Of a DNA stretch of 64,000 bases, positions 40,856-50,363 are shown piece by piece. The stretch's first letter is position 1, and each line of letters opens with the position of its first letter. This DNA comes from Kurthia sibirica (GTDB lineage Bacteria; Bacillota; Bacilli; Bacillales_A; Planococcaceae), in NCBI RefSeq assembly GCF_003143975.1, contig NZ_QFVR01000001.1:124001-188000 (forward strand), given 5' to 3'. A program made the translations under genes and the position numbers. The notes beneath the pieces are model-generated. The model did not search any database and was not told the origin of the DNA. It worked only from the letters and a program-made list of their open reading frames with translations.

Positions 40856-43800
40856 TTGTATCTGAAACGGCTTGAAGTAATTGGCTTCAAATCATTCGCT
40901 GAGCGCATTGGTATTGATTTTGTACCTGGCGTTACTGCGGTTGTCGGTCCAAATGGTAGCGGGAAAAGTAATGTGACAGACGCGATTCGTTGGGTTTTAG
41001 GCGAGCAGTCTGCAAAATCTCTTCGCGGTGCAAAGATGGAAGATATTATTTTTGCGGGTAGTGATTCTAGAAAACCACTAAATTTCGCAGAGGTAACGCT
41101 AATACTCGACAATACGGACGAGCGGTTACCAATCGATTTTAGTGAAGTAAGCGTTACACGACGAGTTTTCCGTTCAGGAGAAAGTGAATATTTACTAAAT
41201 AAGCAATCATGTCGTTTAAAAGACATTACTGATTTATTTTTAGACTCAGGACTAGGGAAAGAAGCATTTTCTATCATTTCACAAGGTCGAGTCGATGAAA
41301 TATTGAATAGTCGTCCTGACGAACGTCGTTCTATTTTTGAAGAAGCAGCAGGCGTTCTAAAATATAAAAAACGTCGTAAAAAAGCGGAAAATAAACTTTT
41401 TGAAACGGATGATAACTTGCACCGTGTGCTCGATATTTTACACGAGTTGGATGAGCGCATTGAACCGTTGCAAATCCAAGCTTCTACTGCGCAGGATTTC
41501 TTGGCGATGAAAAAAGATTTACGAGAAATTGACATCGCTGTACTCGTTCATGATATCGAAGAAATAGAAGAAAAACTAATGGCTATTTTACAAAATAAAG
41601 CAGTAGTTGATAACAAAGAACTAGAGCAAGCAGCAAGTATTACCAAGGCTGAAGAACAATTAAAAACACTGCGTGAAACTTTAACCTCTGTAGATACAGC
41701 TTTGGATACAGATCGTACAAAATTAGTTGAGGTAAGCTCCACTTCTGAAAGATTACAAGGGGACCAAAAACTATTCGTTGAAAAACAAAAAAATGCTACG
41801 GATCAACTGTTCAAGCTTCAGCAATCATTACTTGTTGCCACGACAAAACGTGATAACTGGCACAAATCATTGCTTGAAAAAGAGACGAAGCTGAAGATGG
41901 CATCAGAGAAGTTAAGTAACTTGAAAAAAGAAATAAAAGAGCTTGAGAATCATTTAAGTCGCACATCAGATGAATTGAATGCAGATATTGAAGAGAAGAA
42001 GAGTACATATATTGATTATTTAAGCGAGCAAGCAGCAGCTAATAATGAATTGAATAGTGTGAATCAACAAATCAATCAACAGCTTCAATCGACTGAGAAA
42101 ATGTCGAGTAAATCAACTGAGCTTCTTACAGAACAAGCGAGTGTCAAAGAGAAATTAAATGAAATAGAGCCGACTTTACAGGCTTTGAAAGAAGAAATTG
42201 CAGAGCAAACAAAAGATTTTCAAGCAACACAAGCAGATTTGAGAACAGCCACAAAGCAGCTCGAAGAAAAGCAGAAAATGTTGTATGAAGGATATAACCA
42301 TTTACAACAACTTCAATCAAGACGAGATACGTTAGCAGAGCTTGATGCCGAATTTGCAGGTTTTTATCAAGGTGTTAAAGCCGTATTGGTAGCGCGCGAA
42401 AAAAATCAATTACAGGGTATTTCAGGAGCTGTTGCTGAGTTAATTCAAGTTGAGACAGAGTACACGCAAGCAATTGAAACAGCGCTTGGTGCAGCGATGC
42501 AACATATCGTCACGACGACCGATGTACATGCTAAATCAGCAATTCGTTATTTGAAACAGCAAAAATCAGGTCGAGCAACTTTCCTACCGCTCAATATCAT
42601 GAAGTCACGAAAAGTATCCAAAAATACAATTCAAGCAGCAGTGGATCATCCATCGTTTATTAATACGGCAGATGAACTTGTTACTTTCGACGAGCAATAT
42701 CGTAAAATAGCTGAGCATTTATTAGGACATGTAATCATTGCAAAAGATCTTGATGGTGCTGGTCAAATTGCTAAGTTTGTCAATTATCGTTATCGCATTG
42801 TTACGCTTGAAGGGGATGTAGTCAATGCGGGTGGTTCGATGACTGGTGGTGGCTCAAATAAAAATCAAACAACGGTATTTAGCCGCAAAGCTGAACTGGA
42901 AGCTTTGCAAGAAAAACTATCAGCAATGGAAGCGACGATTTTACAAGCTGAACATGTCGTAGCGGACTGGAAAGCTAAGGCACTTACAGCTTCAACATTG
43001 CTCGATGTTCAACAGGATCATGGCGAGCAATTACGCCGTCAAGAAAACATCTTAGAAACGCAGCAAATGCAGTTGCAATCCACATTAAAATATTTGATGC
43101 AAAGCCTATCTATTTACGGCTCTGAACAGGAGGACTCAACCTCTCGTCATTCTGAACTTGAAATGAAAAAAGCTGCTTTGACAGCACAACTAATCGCTCT
43201 TAAACAAAGTTTACTCGAGATCGATGCCGATATCGCAAAAATGACAATTCTCAAGCAACAAAGTGAATTGGCGCGCGATGATTTAATGGCAGAGTTAGCG
43301 AATAAACGCGAGCAAAACGCACAAGCTACTGGACAGGTGGAATCGATTCGTTTATCAACGGAAGAAACACGTAATTATTTCAATGGTGCCGACACGGAAG
43401 TAGCTACACTTCGTCGCGAAATTGATTTTGTCACACAAAGTGATCTACCAAAAGAAATGACGGTGGAACAGCTTAGCGACAAAATTGATAAAATGATTGC
43501 TCATAAAGAACAATTGGATGCTACGATTCAAGCCAATCTCATACAACGTACAGCGCTACAACAAAAAATTGGACAACAGACAATTGCTTTGAAAGAATTG
43601 CAACGAATTCATCAGAGTATGCGTACAGAACAAAGTACAATTGAAATTGCCCTGGGTCGCTTAGATGTCCAACGTGACAATGCAGTTGAGCAATTGCTGA
43701 CGAATTATGACCTATCATTTGAAGAAGCGATGCTTGAGCCAGCAATCGATCTCGATATGTCGATTGCTAGAAGAAAAGTGAATTTGCTAACGCAATCAAT

Positions 43801-44416
43801 CAAAGAGCTTGGCGCTGTCAATATTGCTGCTATTGAAGAATATGAAACAGTTGCTGAAAGACATCAATTCCTTACTGCCCAACGTAATGATTTACTGGAA
43901 GCGAAGGATACGCTTTTCGAAGCAATCCAAGAAATGGATGTAGAGATGACCAGTCGTTTCAGTGCAACATTCAAACAGATCCGCATTCATTTCCAAGATG
44001 TATTTAGAGAACTATTTGGCGGAGGTCGTGCTGATTTAGAATTATTGGATCCTGAAAATCTCTTGGAGTCTGGCATCGAAATTGTTGCACAACCGCCCGG
44101 TAAAAAATTGCAAAATCTTGGCCTATTATCAGGTGGAGAACGTGCATTAACAGCGATTGCTTTATTGTTTGCGATCCTGAAAACACGCCCTGTACCATTT
44201 TGTATTTTGGATGAAGTAGAAGCTGCTCTTGATGAGTCAAATGTTTCGCGCTACAGCCAATATTTGAAAAAATTCAGCGATGAAACACAATTCATCGTTA
44301 TAACTCACCGTAAGGGTACGATGGAGGGGGCGGATGTTTTGTATGGTATTACGATGCAAGAATCCGGCGTTTCCAAACTCGTATCAGTTAAATTAGAACA
44401 GGAAACAATGTCCTAA
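40856..44416 (+). CDS. smc: Chromosome partition protein SMC
   Basis: Condensin ATPase organising and segregating the chromosome with ScpAB. It has 1186 residues, the same as the B. subtilis protein. The Walker A GPNGSGKSN starts at residue 31. Long coiled coils (about 170-500 and 670-1010) flank a hinge near 500-660. The C-terminal head has the LLSGGERALTAIALLF signature and Walker B FCILDEVEAALDESN. It starts with TTG behind AGGGGG, 11 bases after rnc. Confidence 0.97.
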   Translation: MYLKRLEVIGFKSFAERIGIDFVPGVTAVVGPNGSGKSNVTDAIRWVLGEQSAKSLRGAKMEDIIFAGSDSRKPLNFAEVTLILDNTDERLPIDFSEVSVTRRVFRSGESEYLLNKQSCRLKDITDLFLDSGLGKEAFSIISQGRVDEILNSRPDERRSIFEEAAGVLKYKKRRKKAENKLFETDDNLHRVLDILHELDERIEPLQIQASTAQDFLAMKKDLREIDIAVLVHDIEEIEEKLMAILQNKAVVDNKELEQAASITKAEEQLKTLRETLTSVDTALDTDRTKLVEVSSTSERLQGDQKLFVEKQKNATDQLFKLQQSLLVATTKRDNWHKSLLEKETKLKMASEKLSNLKKEIKELENHLSRTSDELNADIEEKKSTYIDYLSEQAAANNELNSVNQQINQQLQSTEKMSSKSTELLTEQASVKEKLNEIEPTLQALKEEIAEQTKDFQATQADLRTATKQLEEKQKMLYEGYNHLQQLQSRRDTLAELDAEFAGFYQGVKAVLVAREKNQLQGISGAVAELIQVETEYTQAIETALGAAMQHIVTTTDVHAKSAIRYLKQQKSGRATFLPLNIMKSRKVSKNTIQAAVDHPSFINTADELVTFDEQYRKIAEHLLGHVIIAKDLDGAGQIAKFVNYRYRIVTLEGDVVNAGGSMTGGGSNKNQTTVFSRKAELEALQEKLSAMEATILQAEHVVADWKAKALTASTLLDVQQDHGEQLRRQENILETQQMQLQSTLKYLMQSLSIYGSEQEDSTSRHSELEMKKAALTAQLIALKQSLLEIDADIAKMTILKQQSELARDDLMAELANKREQNAQATGQVESIRLSTEETRNYFNGADTEVATLRREIDFVTQSDLPKEMTVEQLSDKIDKMIAHKEQLDATIQANLIQRTALQQKIGQQTIALKELQRIHQSMRTEQSTIEIALGRLDVQRDNAVEQLLTNYDLSFEEAMLEPAIDLDMSIARRKVNLLTQSIKELGAVNIAAIEEYETVAERHQFLTAQRNDLLEAKDTLFEAIQEMDVEMTSRFSATFKQIRIHFQDVFRELFGGGRADLELLDPENLLESGIEIVAQPPGKKLQNLGLLSGGERALTAIALLFAILKTRPVPFCILDEVEAALDESNVSRYSQYLKKFSDETQFIVITHRKGTMEGADVLYGITMQESGVSKLVSVKLEQETMS

Positions 44417-44430
44417 AGGAGCGAATCAAC

Positions 44431-45714
44431 TTGAGCTTTTTAAAGCGAATGAAAGAAAAATTAATGGGTGCCCCAGCACAAACTGATGTCCAAAATGATG
44501 CGCTACAAGACGAAAAAGTCGAAAGTACGCTACCTGATGGTGAATTGGTAGAGACAACTAAGCCTGCAATAGAGGAACCCTTATCAGAGGGGACGGTCGA
44601 AGAGCCAATAGTTGAAGCAGAGCCAGTAGTTGAAGCAGAGCCAGTAGTTGAAGCAGAGCCAATAGTTGAAGCAGAGCCAGAAGTACTACCAGCGGTTCAA
44701 GAAGAGTCAGCAATATCAGAGGAAGAAAAAAGCGGATGGTTCAAATCAGCCTTTTCTATTACGGAAAAGTTTAAAACGGGCTTGACGAAAACACGTGATT
44801 CTTTCACATCTAAAGTAAATGATCTTGTTGCACGTTATCGCACGGTTGATGAAGACTTCTTTGAAGAATTAGAGGAACTCCTTCTGCAAGCGGATGTAGG
44901 CTTCGAAACTGTAATGGAATTAACTGAAATTCTTCGCTTTGAAGTACAAAAGAAAAATATTAAATCGACGGAAGGTATTCAGACATTAATCTCTGAAAAA
45001 CTTGTAGAGATTTATGAAAAAGCTGGCGAGGAAAATATTACTTTAAATATGCAGCCAAAAGGTGAATTAACTGTTATTTTATTCGTGGGTGTCAACGGTG
45101 TCGGAAAAACAACGACAATTGGCAAACTTGCGCATCGTTTAAAGGGAGAAGGTCGTTCGGTTATGTTGGCTGCCGGAGATACATTCCGCGCAGGTGCAAT
45201 TGACCAGTTACAAGTATGGGGCGATCGCGTAGGTGCAGAAGTCATTCGTCAATCCGAAGGGACGGATCCAGCGGCAGTTATGTATGATGCTATACATGCA
45301 GCGAAAAATCGTGGAGTAGATGTACTAATCTGTGATACAGCAGGACGTCTGCAAAATAAAGTAAACTTAATGAATGAACTTGAGAAGGTACACCGTGTCA
45401 TCTCTCGTGAGCTTCCTAACGCACCTCATGAAGTATTGTTAGCTTTAGATGCTACAACAGGTCAAAATGCGCTCGTGCAAGCTCAGACGTTTAAAGAGGC
45501 AACCAATGTGACGGGAATCGTCCTTACGAAGTTGGATGGAACGGCTAAAGGTGGGATTGTTATTGCAATTCGCAATAAATTGCATATTCCAGTGAAGTTT
45601 GTTGGTCTTGGTGAGCAGATGGACGATTTACAACCATTTGATGCTGAACGCTATGTTTACGGTTTATTTGCCGATGCACTGGACGAACAAATTAAAGAAA
45701 CAGAAGGCAATTAA
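44431..45714 (+). CDS. ftsY: Signal recognition particle receptor FtsY
   Basis: SRP-receptor GTPase that docks nascent membrane proteins at the translocon. It has 427 residues, starting with TTG behind AAAGGAG. An N-terminal acidic linker (about 15-105) holds four tandem VEAEPVV-like hexapeptides. The NG domain follows, with the P-loop GVNGVGKTTTIGK near 219, DTAGR and TKLDGTAKGG. B. subtilis FtsY is about 100 residues shorter because it lacks most of the linker. It is followed by a strong terminator. Confidence 0.97.
   Translation: MSFLKRMKEKLMGAPAQTDVQNDALQDEKVESTLPDGELVETTKPAIEEPLSEGTVEEPIVEAEPVVEAEPVVEAEPIVEAEPEVLPAVQEESAISEEEKSGWFKSAFSITEKFKTGLTKTRDSFTSKVNDLVARYRTVDEDFFEELEELLLQADVGFETVMELTEILRFEVQKKNIKSTEGIQTLISEKLVEIYEKAGEENITLNMQPKGELTVILFVGVNGVGKTTTIGKLAHRLKGEGRSVMLAAGDTFRAGAIDQLQVWGDRVGAEVIRQSEGTDPAAVMYDAIHAAKNRGVDVLICDTAGRLQNKVNLMNELEKVHRVISRELPNAPHEVLLALDATTGQNALVQAQTFKEATNVTGIVLTKLDGTAKGGIVIAIRNKLHIPVKFVGLGEQMDDLQPFDAERYVYGLFADALDEQIKETEGN
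44611..44682 (+). repeat. 18-bp tandem repeat in the ftsY linker
   Basis: Four copies of an 18-bp unit, GTTGAAGCAGAGCCAGTA with A/G changes, begin at 44611, 44629, 44647 and 44665. Each codes for VEAEPV or VEAEPI, so copy-number changes keep the frame. Confidence 0.92.
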
Positions 45715-45729
45715 ACATAATAAATTGCA

Positions 45730-45758
45730 ACATCGCGACGTCGTCGCGATGTTTTTTT
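45730..45758 (+). terminator. Terminator after ftsY
   Basis: A perfect 9-bp GC-rich stem (45730-45738 with 45744-45752), 5-nt loop, then seven T. Confidence 0.94.
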
Positions 45759-46138
45759 ATTATGTAGATAGATAGTAAAATGAATTTTATTCTGTGATTT
45801 CATCATGTTGTCACCAGGTTTATTATGCGACGAATCATCGTAGGATAGAATATATATTATTTGTCTTGACGCCTGTTATCGGCTCAAAAAGTGTAGAAAC
45901 ATCTTTTTCACTTGAATTGTCGGGTGAAAGAATGTTTACTAGTAGGAGAGGGTTCGAAGTTGTGTTTAAATGCAATTTCCTAGCGCTTAAAAACGTTGAT
46001 ATAAAAGGCTTCATCATAATTTAGACAAGTAGTTTTACTTGACAGAACAATGTATTTTATTTAAGATACAAAAGAATATGTGTATCGTCTATTTTAGACG
46101 TACTACACAGCAATGGATAAGATGAGGAGTGGTTAAAA
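45759..46138 (+). other. Long intergenic leader before ylxM
   Basis: About 380 bases. A 76-codon frame at 45794-46024 shows no recognisable protein features or convincing ribosome binding site and is not called. The 3' part holds the ylxM promoter. Confidence 0.5.
46039..46067 (+). promoter_or_regulatory. Sigma-A promoter of ylxM-ffh
   Basis: TTGACA (46039-46044), 17 bp, TAAGAT (46062-46067), about 70 bp before the ylxM ATG. Confidence 0.65.
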
Positions 46139-46471
46139 ATGCTATTAGAAAAAACTACTCGTATGAATTTTCTTTTTGATTTTTATGAGGCATTATTAAC
46201 CGACAAACAACGTAGCTATATGCAGCTATATTATTTAGATGATTTATCGCTTGGTGAAATAGCGGAATCATATGGTATTTCTCGTCAGGCAGTATATGAT
46301 AATATTCGTAGAACTGAAGCGATGCTTGAAGAATACGAAATAAAACTGGCATTATTCCATAAGTTTAAAAAGAGACAGCGCGTGACAGATCAATTAATAA
46401 AAAGCTTATCAGCAGCTCAATTAACGAATGAAGAAATAATATCGTTAGTTGAACAGTTGAAGCAGGATTAG
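46139..46471 (+). CDS. ylxM: YlxM family helix-turn-helix protein (UPF0122)
   Basis: A 110-residue protein with a sigma-70 region-4-like helix-turn-helix: [37 protein letters not shown] (about 20-57). YlxM proteins co-occur with ffh and modulate the signal recognition particle in streptococci; a DNA-binding role is not established. GAGGAG precedes the ATG. It lies 13 bases before ffh. Confidence 0.92.
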   Translation: MLLEKTTRMNFLFDFYEALLTDKQRSYMQLYYLDDLSLGEIAESYGISRQAVYDNIRRTEAMLEEYEIKLALFHKFKKRQRVTDQLIKSLSAAQLTNEEIISLVEQLKQD

Positions 46472-46484
46472 GAGGCGACAAGCT

Positions 46485-47840
46485 ATGGCATTTGAAGGAT
46501 TATCAGAGCGACTCCAAAGTACCATCCAAAAGATTAAAGGTAAAGGTAAAATCAATGAACAAGACGTTAAAGAAATGATGCGTGAAGTTCGATTTGCTTT
46601 AATCGAAGCCGATGTTAACTTAAAAGTTGTAAAACAATTCGTTAAAATAGTAAGTGAAAGAGCGGTTGGTCAAGATGTCATGAAGAGTTTAACACCTGGA
46701 CAACAGGTGATTAAAATTGTTCAAGATGAGCTGACAAATTTAATGGGTGGCGAACAAAGTGTCGTGAAATTCTCGCAAAAACCACCGACAGTTATTATGA
46801 TGGTTGGTTTACAGGGTGCAGGTAAAACGACAACTACAGGTAAATTAGCGAATTTATTACGCAAAAAATACAATAAAAATCCATTGCTCGTTGCGGCCGA
46901 TGTTTATCGTCCAGCAGCTGTCAAACAATTGGAAACGCTAGGCAAGCAGTTGAGCATTCCTGTATTCCAAAAAGGAACGGATGTGTCACCTGTTGAAATT
47001 GCACGTGAGGCCATTGCACATGCTCGAGAAGAACATTTAGATGTTGTGATCATTGATACAGCTGGTCGCTTGCATATTGATGAAACATTGATGCAGGAAT
47101 TAAAAGATATTCGTGCTTTAAAAGAGCCGGATGAAGTCTTTTTAGTCGTGGATGCAATGACAGGTCAAGATGCTGTAAATGTCGCTGAAAGCTTCGATGA
47201 CGCAGTCGGAATAACGGGTGTTGTTCTTACTAAATTAGATGGTGATACACGTGGTGGTGCGGCCTTATCAATTCGTACTGTAACGCAAAAACCAATTAAA
47301 TTTATCGGGATGGGTGAAAAGCTAGATGCATTAGAGCCGTTCCATCCAGAGCGTATGGCATCACGTATTCTTGGAATGGGTGATGTACTATCATTAATCG
47401 AGAAAGCCCAATTAAACGTCGATGAAGAAAAAGCGAAAGAATTGGAAGAAAAATTCAAAACGCAAACCTTCACGTTTGATGATTTCTTAGAACAAATGTC
47501 ACAAGTTAAAAAAATGGGTCCACTAGAAGATATTTTGAAAATGATTCCAGGTGTCAACAAAATGAAAGGTCTCGATAACATCAATTTTGATGATAAACAG
47601 ATTGATCATATTGAAGCGATTATTCGCTCGATGACTATTGCGGAAAAAACAAATCCAGAAATTATTAATGCGGGTAGAAAAAAACGTATTGCTAAAGGCT
47701 CTGGTTGTTCTGTGCAGGAAGTCAATCGTCTGTTAAAACAATTTGAAGACATGAAAAAGATGATGAAACAGATGACAGGCATGTCTACTAAGAGCAAGAA
47801 AAAGATGAAAATCCCTGGAATGGACTCGCTTTTCAAATAA
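46485..47840 (+). CDS. ffh: Signal recognition particle protein Ffh (SRP54)
   Basis: GTPase that binds signal peptides and 4.5S/scRNA. It has 451 residues. The N domain is followed by the P-loop GLQGAGKTTTTGK (near 107), DTAGRLHID and TKLDGDTRGG. The C-terminal M domain has GSGCSVQEVNRLLKQFEDMKKMMKQM, with RNA-binding GSG and a methionine-rich signal-peptide groove. AGGAGG precedes the ATG. Its receptor, FtsY, is encoded just upstream. Confidence 0.97.
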   Translation: MAFEGLSERLQSTIQKIKGKGKINEQDVKEMMREVRFALIEADVNLKVVKQFVKIVSERAVGQDVMKSLTPGQQVIKIVQDELTNLMGGEQSVVKFSQKPPTVIMMVGLQGAGKTTTTGKLANLLRKKYNKNPLLVAADVYRPAAVKQLETLGKQLSIPVFQKGTDVSPVEIAREAIAHAREEHLDVVIIDTAGRLHIDETLMQELKDIRALKEPDEVFLVVDAMTGQDAVNVAESFDDAVGITGVVLTKLDGDTRGGAALSIRTVTQKPIKFIGMGEKLDALEPFHPERMASRILGMGDVLSLIEKAQLNVDEEKAKELEEKFKTQTFTFDDFLEQMSQVKKMGPLEDILKMIPGVNKMKGLDNINFDDKQIDHIEAIIRSMTIAEKTNPEIINAGRKKRIAKGSGCSVQEVNRLLKQFEDMKKMMKQMTGMSTKSKKKMKIPGMDSLFK

Positions 47841-47875
47841 AAATCGTCTGTTAAGAAAAAATACTTTACAACCCC

Positions 47876-47958
47876 TTGTCTTACATTAAAAAATAAGGTA
47901 AGATAATGTGTGTTAAGAATAAACACTTTACAAACAAAATAAAGCTTGATATTATAAT
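47876..47958 (+). promoter_or_regulatory. Promoter region of rpsP
   Basis: Two candidates are visible: TTGTCT (47876-47881), 17 bp, TAAGAT (47899-47904), and a consensus TATAAT at 47953-47958 whose -35 (TTTACA) is at a 20-bp spacing. A near-repeat of 23 bp at 47849 and 47911 lies in and just upstream of this region. Confidence 0.5.
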
Positions 47959-47995
47959 ATCTTGTGTAAAACAATATTCGGAGGTGCAATCAAAC

Positions 47996-48268
47996 ATGGC
48001 AGTAAAAATTCGCTTAAAACGTATTGGTGCTAACAAAGCTCCATTCTACCGTATCGTAGTAGCAGACTCACGTTCACCACGTGATGGTCGTTCTATCGAA
48101 ACTATCGGTACTTTCAATCCATTAACTTCTCCTGAAGAAGTTAAAATCGACGAAGCTAAAGCATTAGCTTGGTTAGGTAATGGTGCGAAACCATCAGATA
48201 CAGTTCGTAACTTGTTCTCGAAACAAGGAATCATGGAAAAATTCCATAACTCAAAAAAAGGTAACTAA
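47996..48268 (+). CDS. rpsP: Ribosomal protein S16 (bS16)
   Basis: A 90-residue 30S assembly protein: [26 protein letters not shown] at the start and [22 protein letters not shown] towards the end. The ATG at 47996 sits 9 bases behind GGAGGTG; a longer upstream opening is not supported. It opens the rpsP-khpA-rimM-trmD group. Confidence 0.98.
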   Translation: MAVKIRLKRIGANKAPFYRIVVADSRSPRDGRSIETIGTFNPLTSPEEVKIDEAKALAWLGNGAKPSDTVRNLFSKQGIMEKFHNSKKGN

Positions 48269-48280
48269 TATTACTTTTTT
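48254..48280 (+). terminator. Weak hairpin between rpsP and khpA
   Basis: An A-run plus GGTAA pairs with TTAC plus a T-run around CTAATA, spanning the rpsP stop. Mostly A-T pairs; at best partial termination. Confidence 0.4.
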
Positions 48281-48300
48281 AAATAATCGGGGGTGACTTT

Positions 48301-48534
48301 GTGGAACAACTGATCAAAACAATCGTTCAACCTTTAGTCGATTTTCCAGAAGAAGTTAGCGTTATAGCTGATGAAAGTGCAAATCGTATTGTTTATAAGC
48401 TTTCTGTCCATCCTAGTGATATCGGAAAGGTCATTGGCAAGCAAGGTAGCGTTGCTAAGGCAATACGCGCAATTGTTTATTCGGCCGCAAGCAGTCACCG
48501 TATGAAGAAGACCTATGTCGATATTCTAGATTAG
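48301..48534 (+). CDS. khpA: KH-domain RNA-binding protein KhpA
   Basis: A 77-residue single KH-domain protein (YlqC family). The GxxG loop is in GKVIGKQGSVAKAIRAIV (about 46-63). In streptococci KhpA pairs with KhpB to bind RNA and affect cell elongation. The GTG start lies behind GGGGGTGA. ylqD, present next in B. subtilis, is absent and rimM follows. Confidence 0.94.
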   Translation: MEQLIKTIVQPLVDFPEEVSVIADESANRIVYKLSVHPSDIGKVIGKQGSVAKAIRAIVYSAASSHRMKKTYVDILD

Positions 48535-48537
48535 CGT

Positions 48538-48568
48538 AAAAGGAGGGAGCTTAGGTTCCTTCCTTTTT
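48538..48568 (+). terminator. Terminator between khpA and rimM
   Basis: AAAAGGAGGGAGC pairs with GTTCCTTCCTTTT (two G-T pairs) around TTAG, ending in six T. It suggests rimM-trmD is at least partly separated from rpsP-khpA. Confidence 0.7.
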
Positions 48569-48604
48569 TGTTTAAATAAATTCAAAAAATGAAGAGGTGT
48601 TACG

Positions 48605-49123
48605 ATGACTGAATGGTACAATGTAGGGAAAATTGTCAACACACATGGTATTCGTGGAGAGCTTCGCGTAATCTCACAAACAGATTTTCCAGAGGAACGT
48701 TTTGCAGAAGGCACTGAGTTAGGTGTATTTGCACCTGGAGATAAAAAACCAACGCTTGTTAAAATAGCAACTTCACGTCCCCATAAAAACTTTATGCTTA
48801 TTACATTAGAAGGCTATCCTTTCATGAGTGATGTCTTACCATTTAAAGGCTCTGAGTTAAAAGTGCATGAAAAATACTTAGAAGATTTAAATGATGATGA
48901 CTTTTATTACCATGAAATTGTCGGTTGTACTGTTTTTGATGAAGAAGAAAATGAGATTGGTATCATTACTGAAATTCTTGAAACAGGCGCAAATGATGTA
49001 TGGGCTATTAAAGGTGTAAATGGCAAGTTCCATTATATCCCGGTAATTTTAGATGTTGTTAAAGAAGTAGATGTCGATGAGAAACGCATTACAATTGCAC
49101 TTATGGATGGCATGTTATCATGA
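48605..49123 (+). CDS. rimM: 16S rRNA processing protein RimM
   Basis: Assists 30S head maturation with S19. It has 172 residues. The N-terminal RimM domain has [16 protein letters not shown]; the C-terminal PRC barrel has [15 protein letters not shown] and [32 protein letters not shown] leads to the ATG. Its TGA overlaps the trmD ATG. Confidence 0.96.
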   Translation: MTEWYNVGKIVNTHGIRGELRVISQTDFPEERFAEGTELGVFAPGDKKPTLVKIATSRPHKNFMLITLEGYPFMSDVLPFKGSELKVHEKYLEDLNDDDFYYHEIVGCTVFDEEENEIGIITEILETGANDVWAIKGVNGKFHYIPVILDVVKEVDVDEKRITIALMDGMLS

Positions 49124-49851
49124 TGAATATTCAAGTTTTATCCCTGTTTCCCAATATGTTTGAAGGTGTATTTGGCGCCTCTATTTTGAAGAAAGCACAG
49201 GAAAAAGGAGCCGTTTCTTTGGCGGTGACAGACATCCGTGATTTTTCGATGAACAAGCATAATCAAGTGGATGATTATCCGTATGGTGGTGGAGCAGGAA
49301 TGGTTTTGAAGCCTGAACCGATGTTTAATGCAGTTGAAAAACTCGTGGTAGATGGTAAAAAACCGCGCATTATTATGATGTGCCCGCAAGGAGAACGCTA
49401 CGATCAGAAAAAAGCGGAAGAATTGGCGTTAGAGGAAGATTTAATTTTCCTTTGTGGTCATTATGAAGGCTATGATGAGCGTATCCGCGAACATCTTGTT
49501 ACAGATGAAATTTCGATTGGTGATTTTGTCTTGACGGGTGGGGAACTAGCAGCAATGACGGTAATTGATAGTATTGTCCGTTTAATTCCTGGTGTACTAG
49601 GGCAGGAAGCATCGCATGTCAATGACTCATTTTCTACGGGTCTATTAGAGCACCCGCATTATACACGCCCAGCTGACTTCAGAGGCATGAAAGTGCCAGA
49701 TGTACTGTTGTCAGGTAATCATGCGAAAATTGCACAATGGCGTGACGAGCAGACGATTAAGCGTACATTTGAACGTCGACCAGATTTATTTGAGCAAGCG
49801 GAGTTAACAGCACAACAACAAGTCTATTTAAATAAGCTTAAAAGAACTTAA
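49120..49851 (+). CDS. trmD: tRNA (guanine-N1-)-methyltransferase
   Basis: Methylates G37 of tRNAs with CNG/CGG-type anticodons and prevents frameshifting. It has 243 residues. Trefoil-knot (SPOUT) motifs are [24 protein letters not shown] and [12 protein letters not shown]. Two ATGs (49120 and 49123) are adjacent; the first overlaps the rimM stop. No strong ribosome binding site is seen, consistent with coupling. Confidence 0.97.
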   Translation: MMNIQVLSLFPNMFEGVFGASILKKAQEKGAVSLAVTDIRDFSMNKHNQVDDYPYGGGAGMVLKPEPMFNAVEKLVVDGKKPRIIMMCPQGERYDQKKAEELALEEDLIFLCGHYEGYDERIREHLVTDEISIGDFVLTGGELAAMTVIDSIVRLIPGVLGQEASHVNDSFSTGLLEHPHYTRPADFRGMKVPDVLLSGNHAKIAQWRDEQTIKRTFERRPDLFEQAELTAQQQVYLNKLKRT

Positions 49852-49871
49852 CTTCTGTAAAGGAAATCCTC

Positions 49872-49900
49872 TTGCAAGCACTATTAAAGTATGCTAATAT
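49872..49900 (+). promoter_or_regulatory. Extended -10 promoter of rplS
   Basis: TTGCAA (49872-49877), 17 bp, TAATAT (49895-49900) preceded by TGC. Confidence 0.65.
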
Positions 49901-49906
49901 TTAAAA

Positions 49907-49992
49907 TGCATTTCTTATAAGGAATGCCGTATTATGATGTTCCGCTGCAGCAACCAAAAGAGACCTGCATGAGCCTCTAACAAGGAGAGAAA
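49907..49992 (+). promoter_or_regulatory. Structured rplS leader, L19-leader candidate
   Basis: After the promoter, GCATTTCTT (49908-49916) pairs with AAGGAATGC around ATA. Further down, CTGCAG and CTGCATG segments and CTCT...AGAG near the Shine-Dalgarno site could pair. Bacillales rplS genes often carry an L19 autoregulatory leader; this one is a candidate by position and fold only. Confidence 0.45.
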
Positions 49993-49998
49993 AAAACT

Positions 49999-50343
49999 AT
50001 GTCAAAAATCATTACAGAAATTACTCAAGAACAATTACGCACAGACTTACCAACTTTCCGTCCAGGAGATACTGTAATCGTTGATGTTAAAATCGTCGAA
50101 GGTACTCGTGAACGTATTCAAAAGTTTGAAGGCGTTGTAATTAAACGTCGCGGTGGCGGTGTCAGCGAAACTTTCACAGTGCGTAAAATTTCATACGGCG
50201 TTGGTGTTGAACGTACATTCCCTGTACACACTCCAAAAATTGCTAACTTAACTGTTACTCGTCGTGGTAAAGTACGTCGTGCTAAATTATACTACCTACG
50301 TAACCTACGTGGTAAAGCTGCTCGTATTAAAGAAATTCGTTAA
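49999..50343 (+). CDS. rplS: Ribosomal protein L19 (bL19)
   Basis: A 114-residue 50S protein at the 30S-50S interface. It contains [22 protein letters not shown], the [23 protein letters not shown] core and a basic C-terminus [24 protein letters not shown] leads to the ATG. It has its own promoter and terminator. Confidence 0.98.
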   Translation: MSKIITEITQEQLRTDLPTFRPGDTVIVDVKIVEGTRERIQKFEGVVIKRRGGGVSETFTVRKISYGVGVERTFPVHTPKIANLTVTRRGKVRRAKLYYLRNLRGKAARIKEIR

Positions 50344-50363
50344 TTTCAGAGCTGTTTTAGAGA

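Noticed and set aside
45794-46024. 76-codon open frame between ftsY and ylxM
   Set aside because: No convincing ribosome binding site, no recognisable domain, odd composition, and an antisense frame of similar length exists in the same place.
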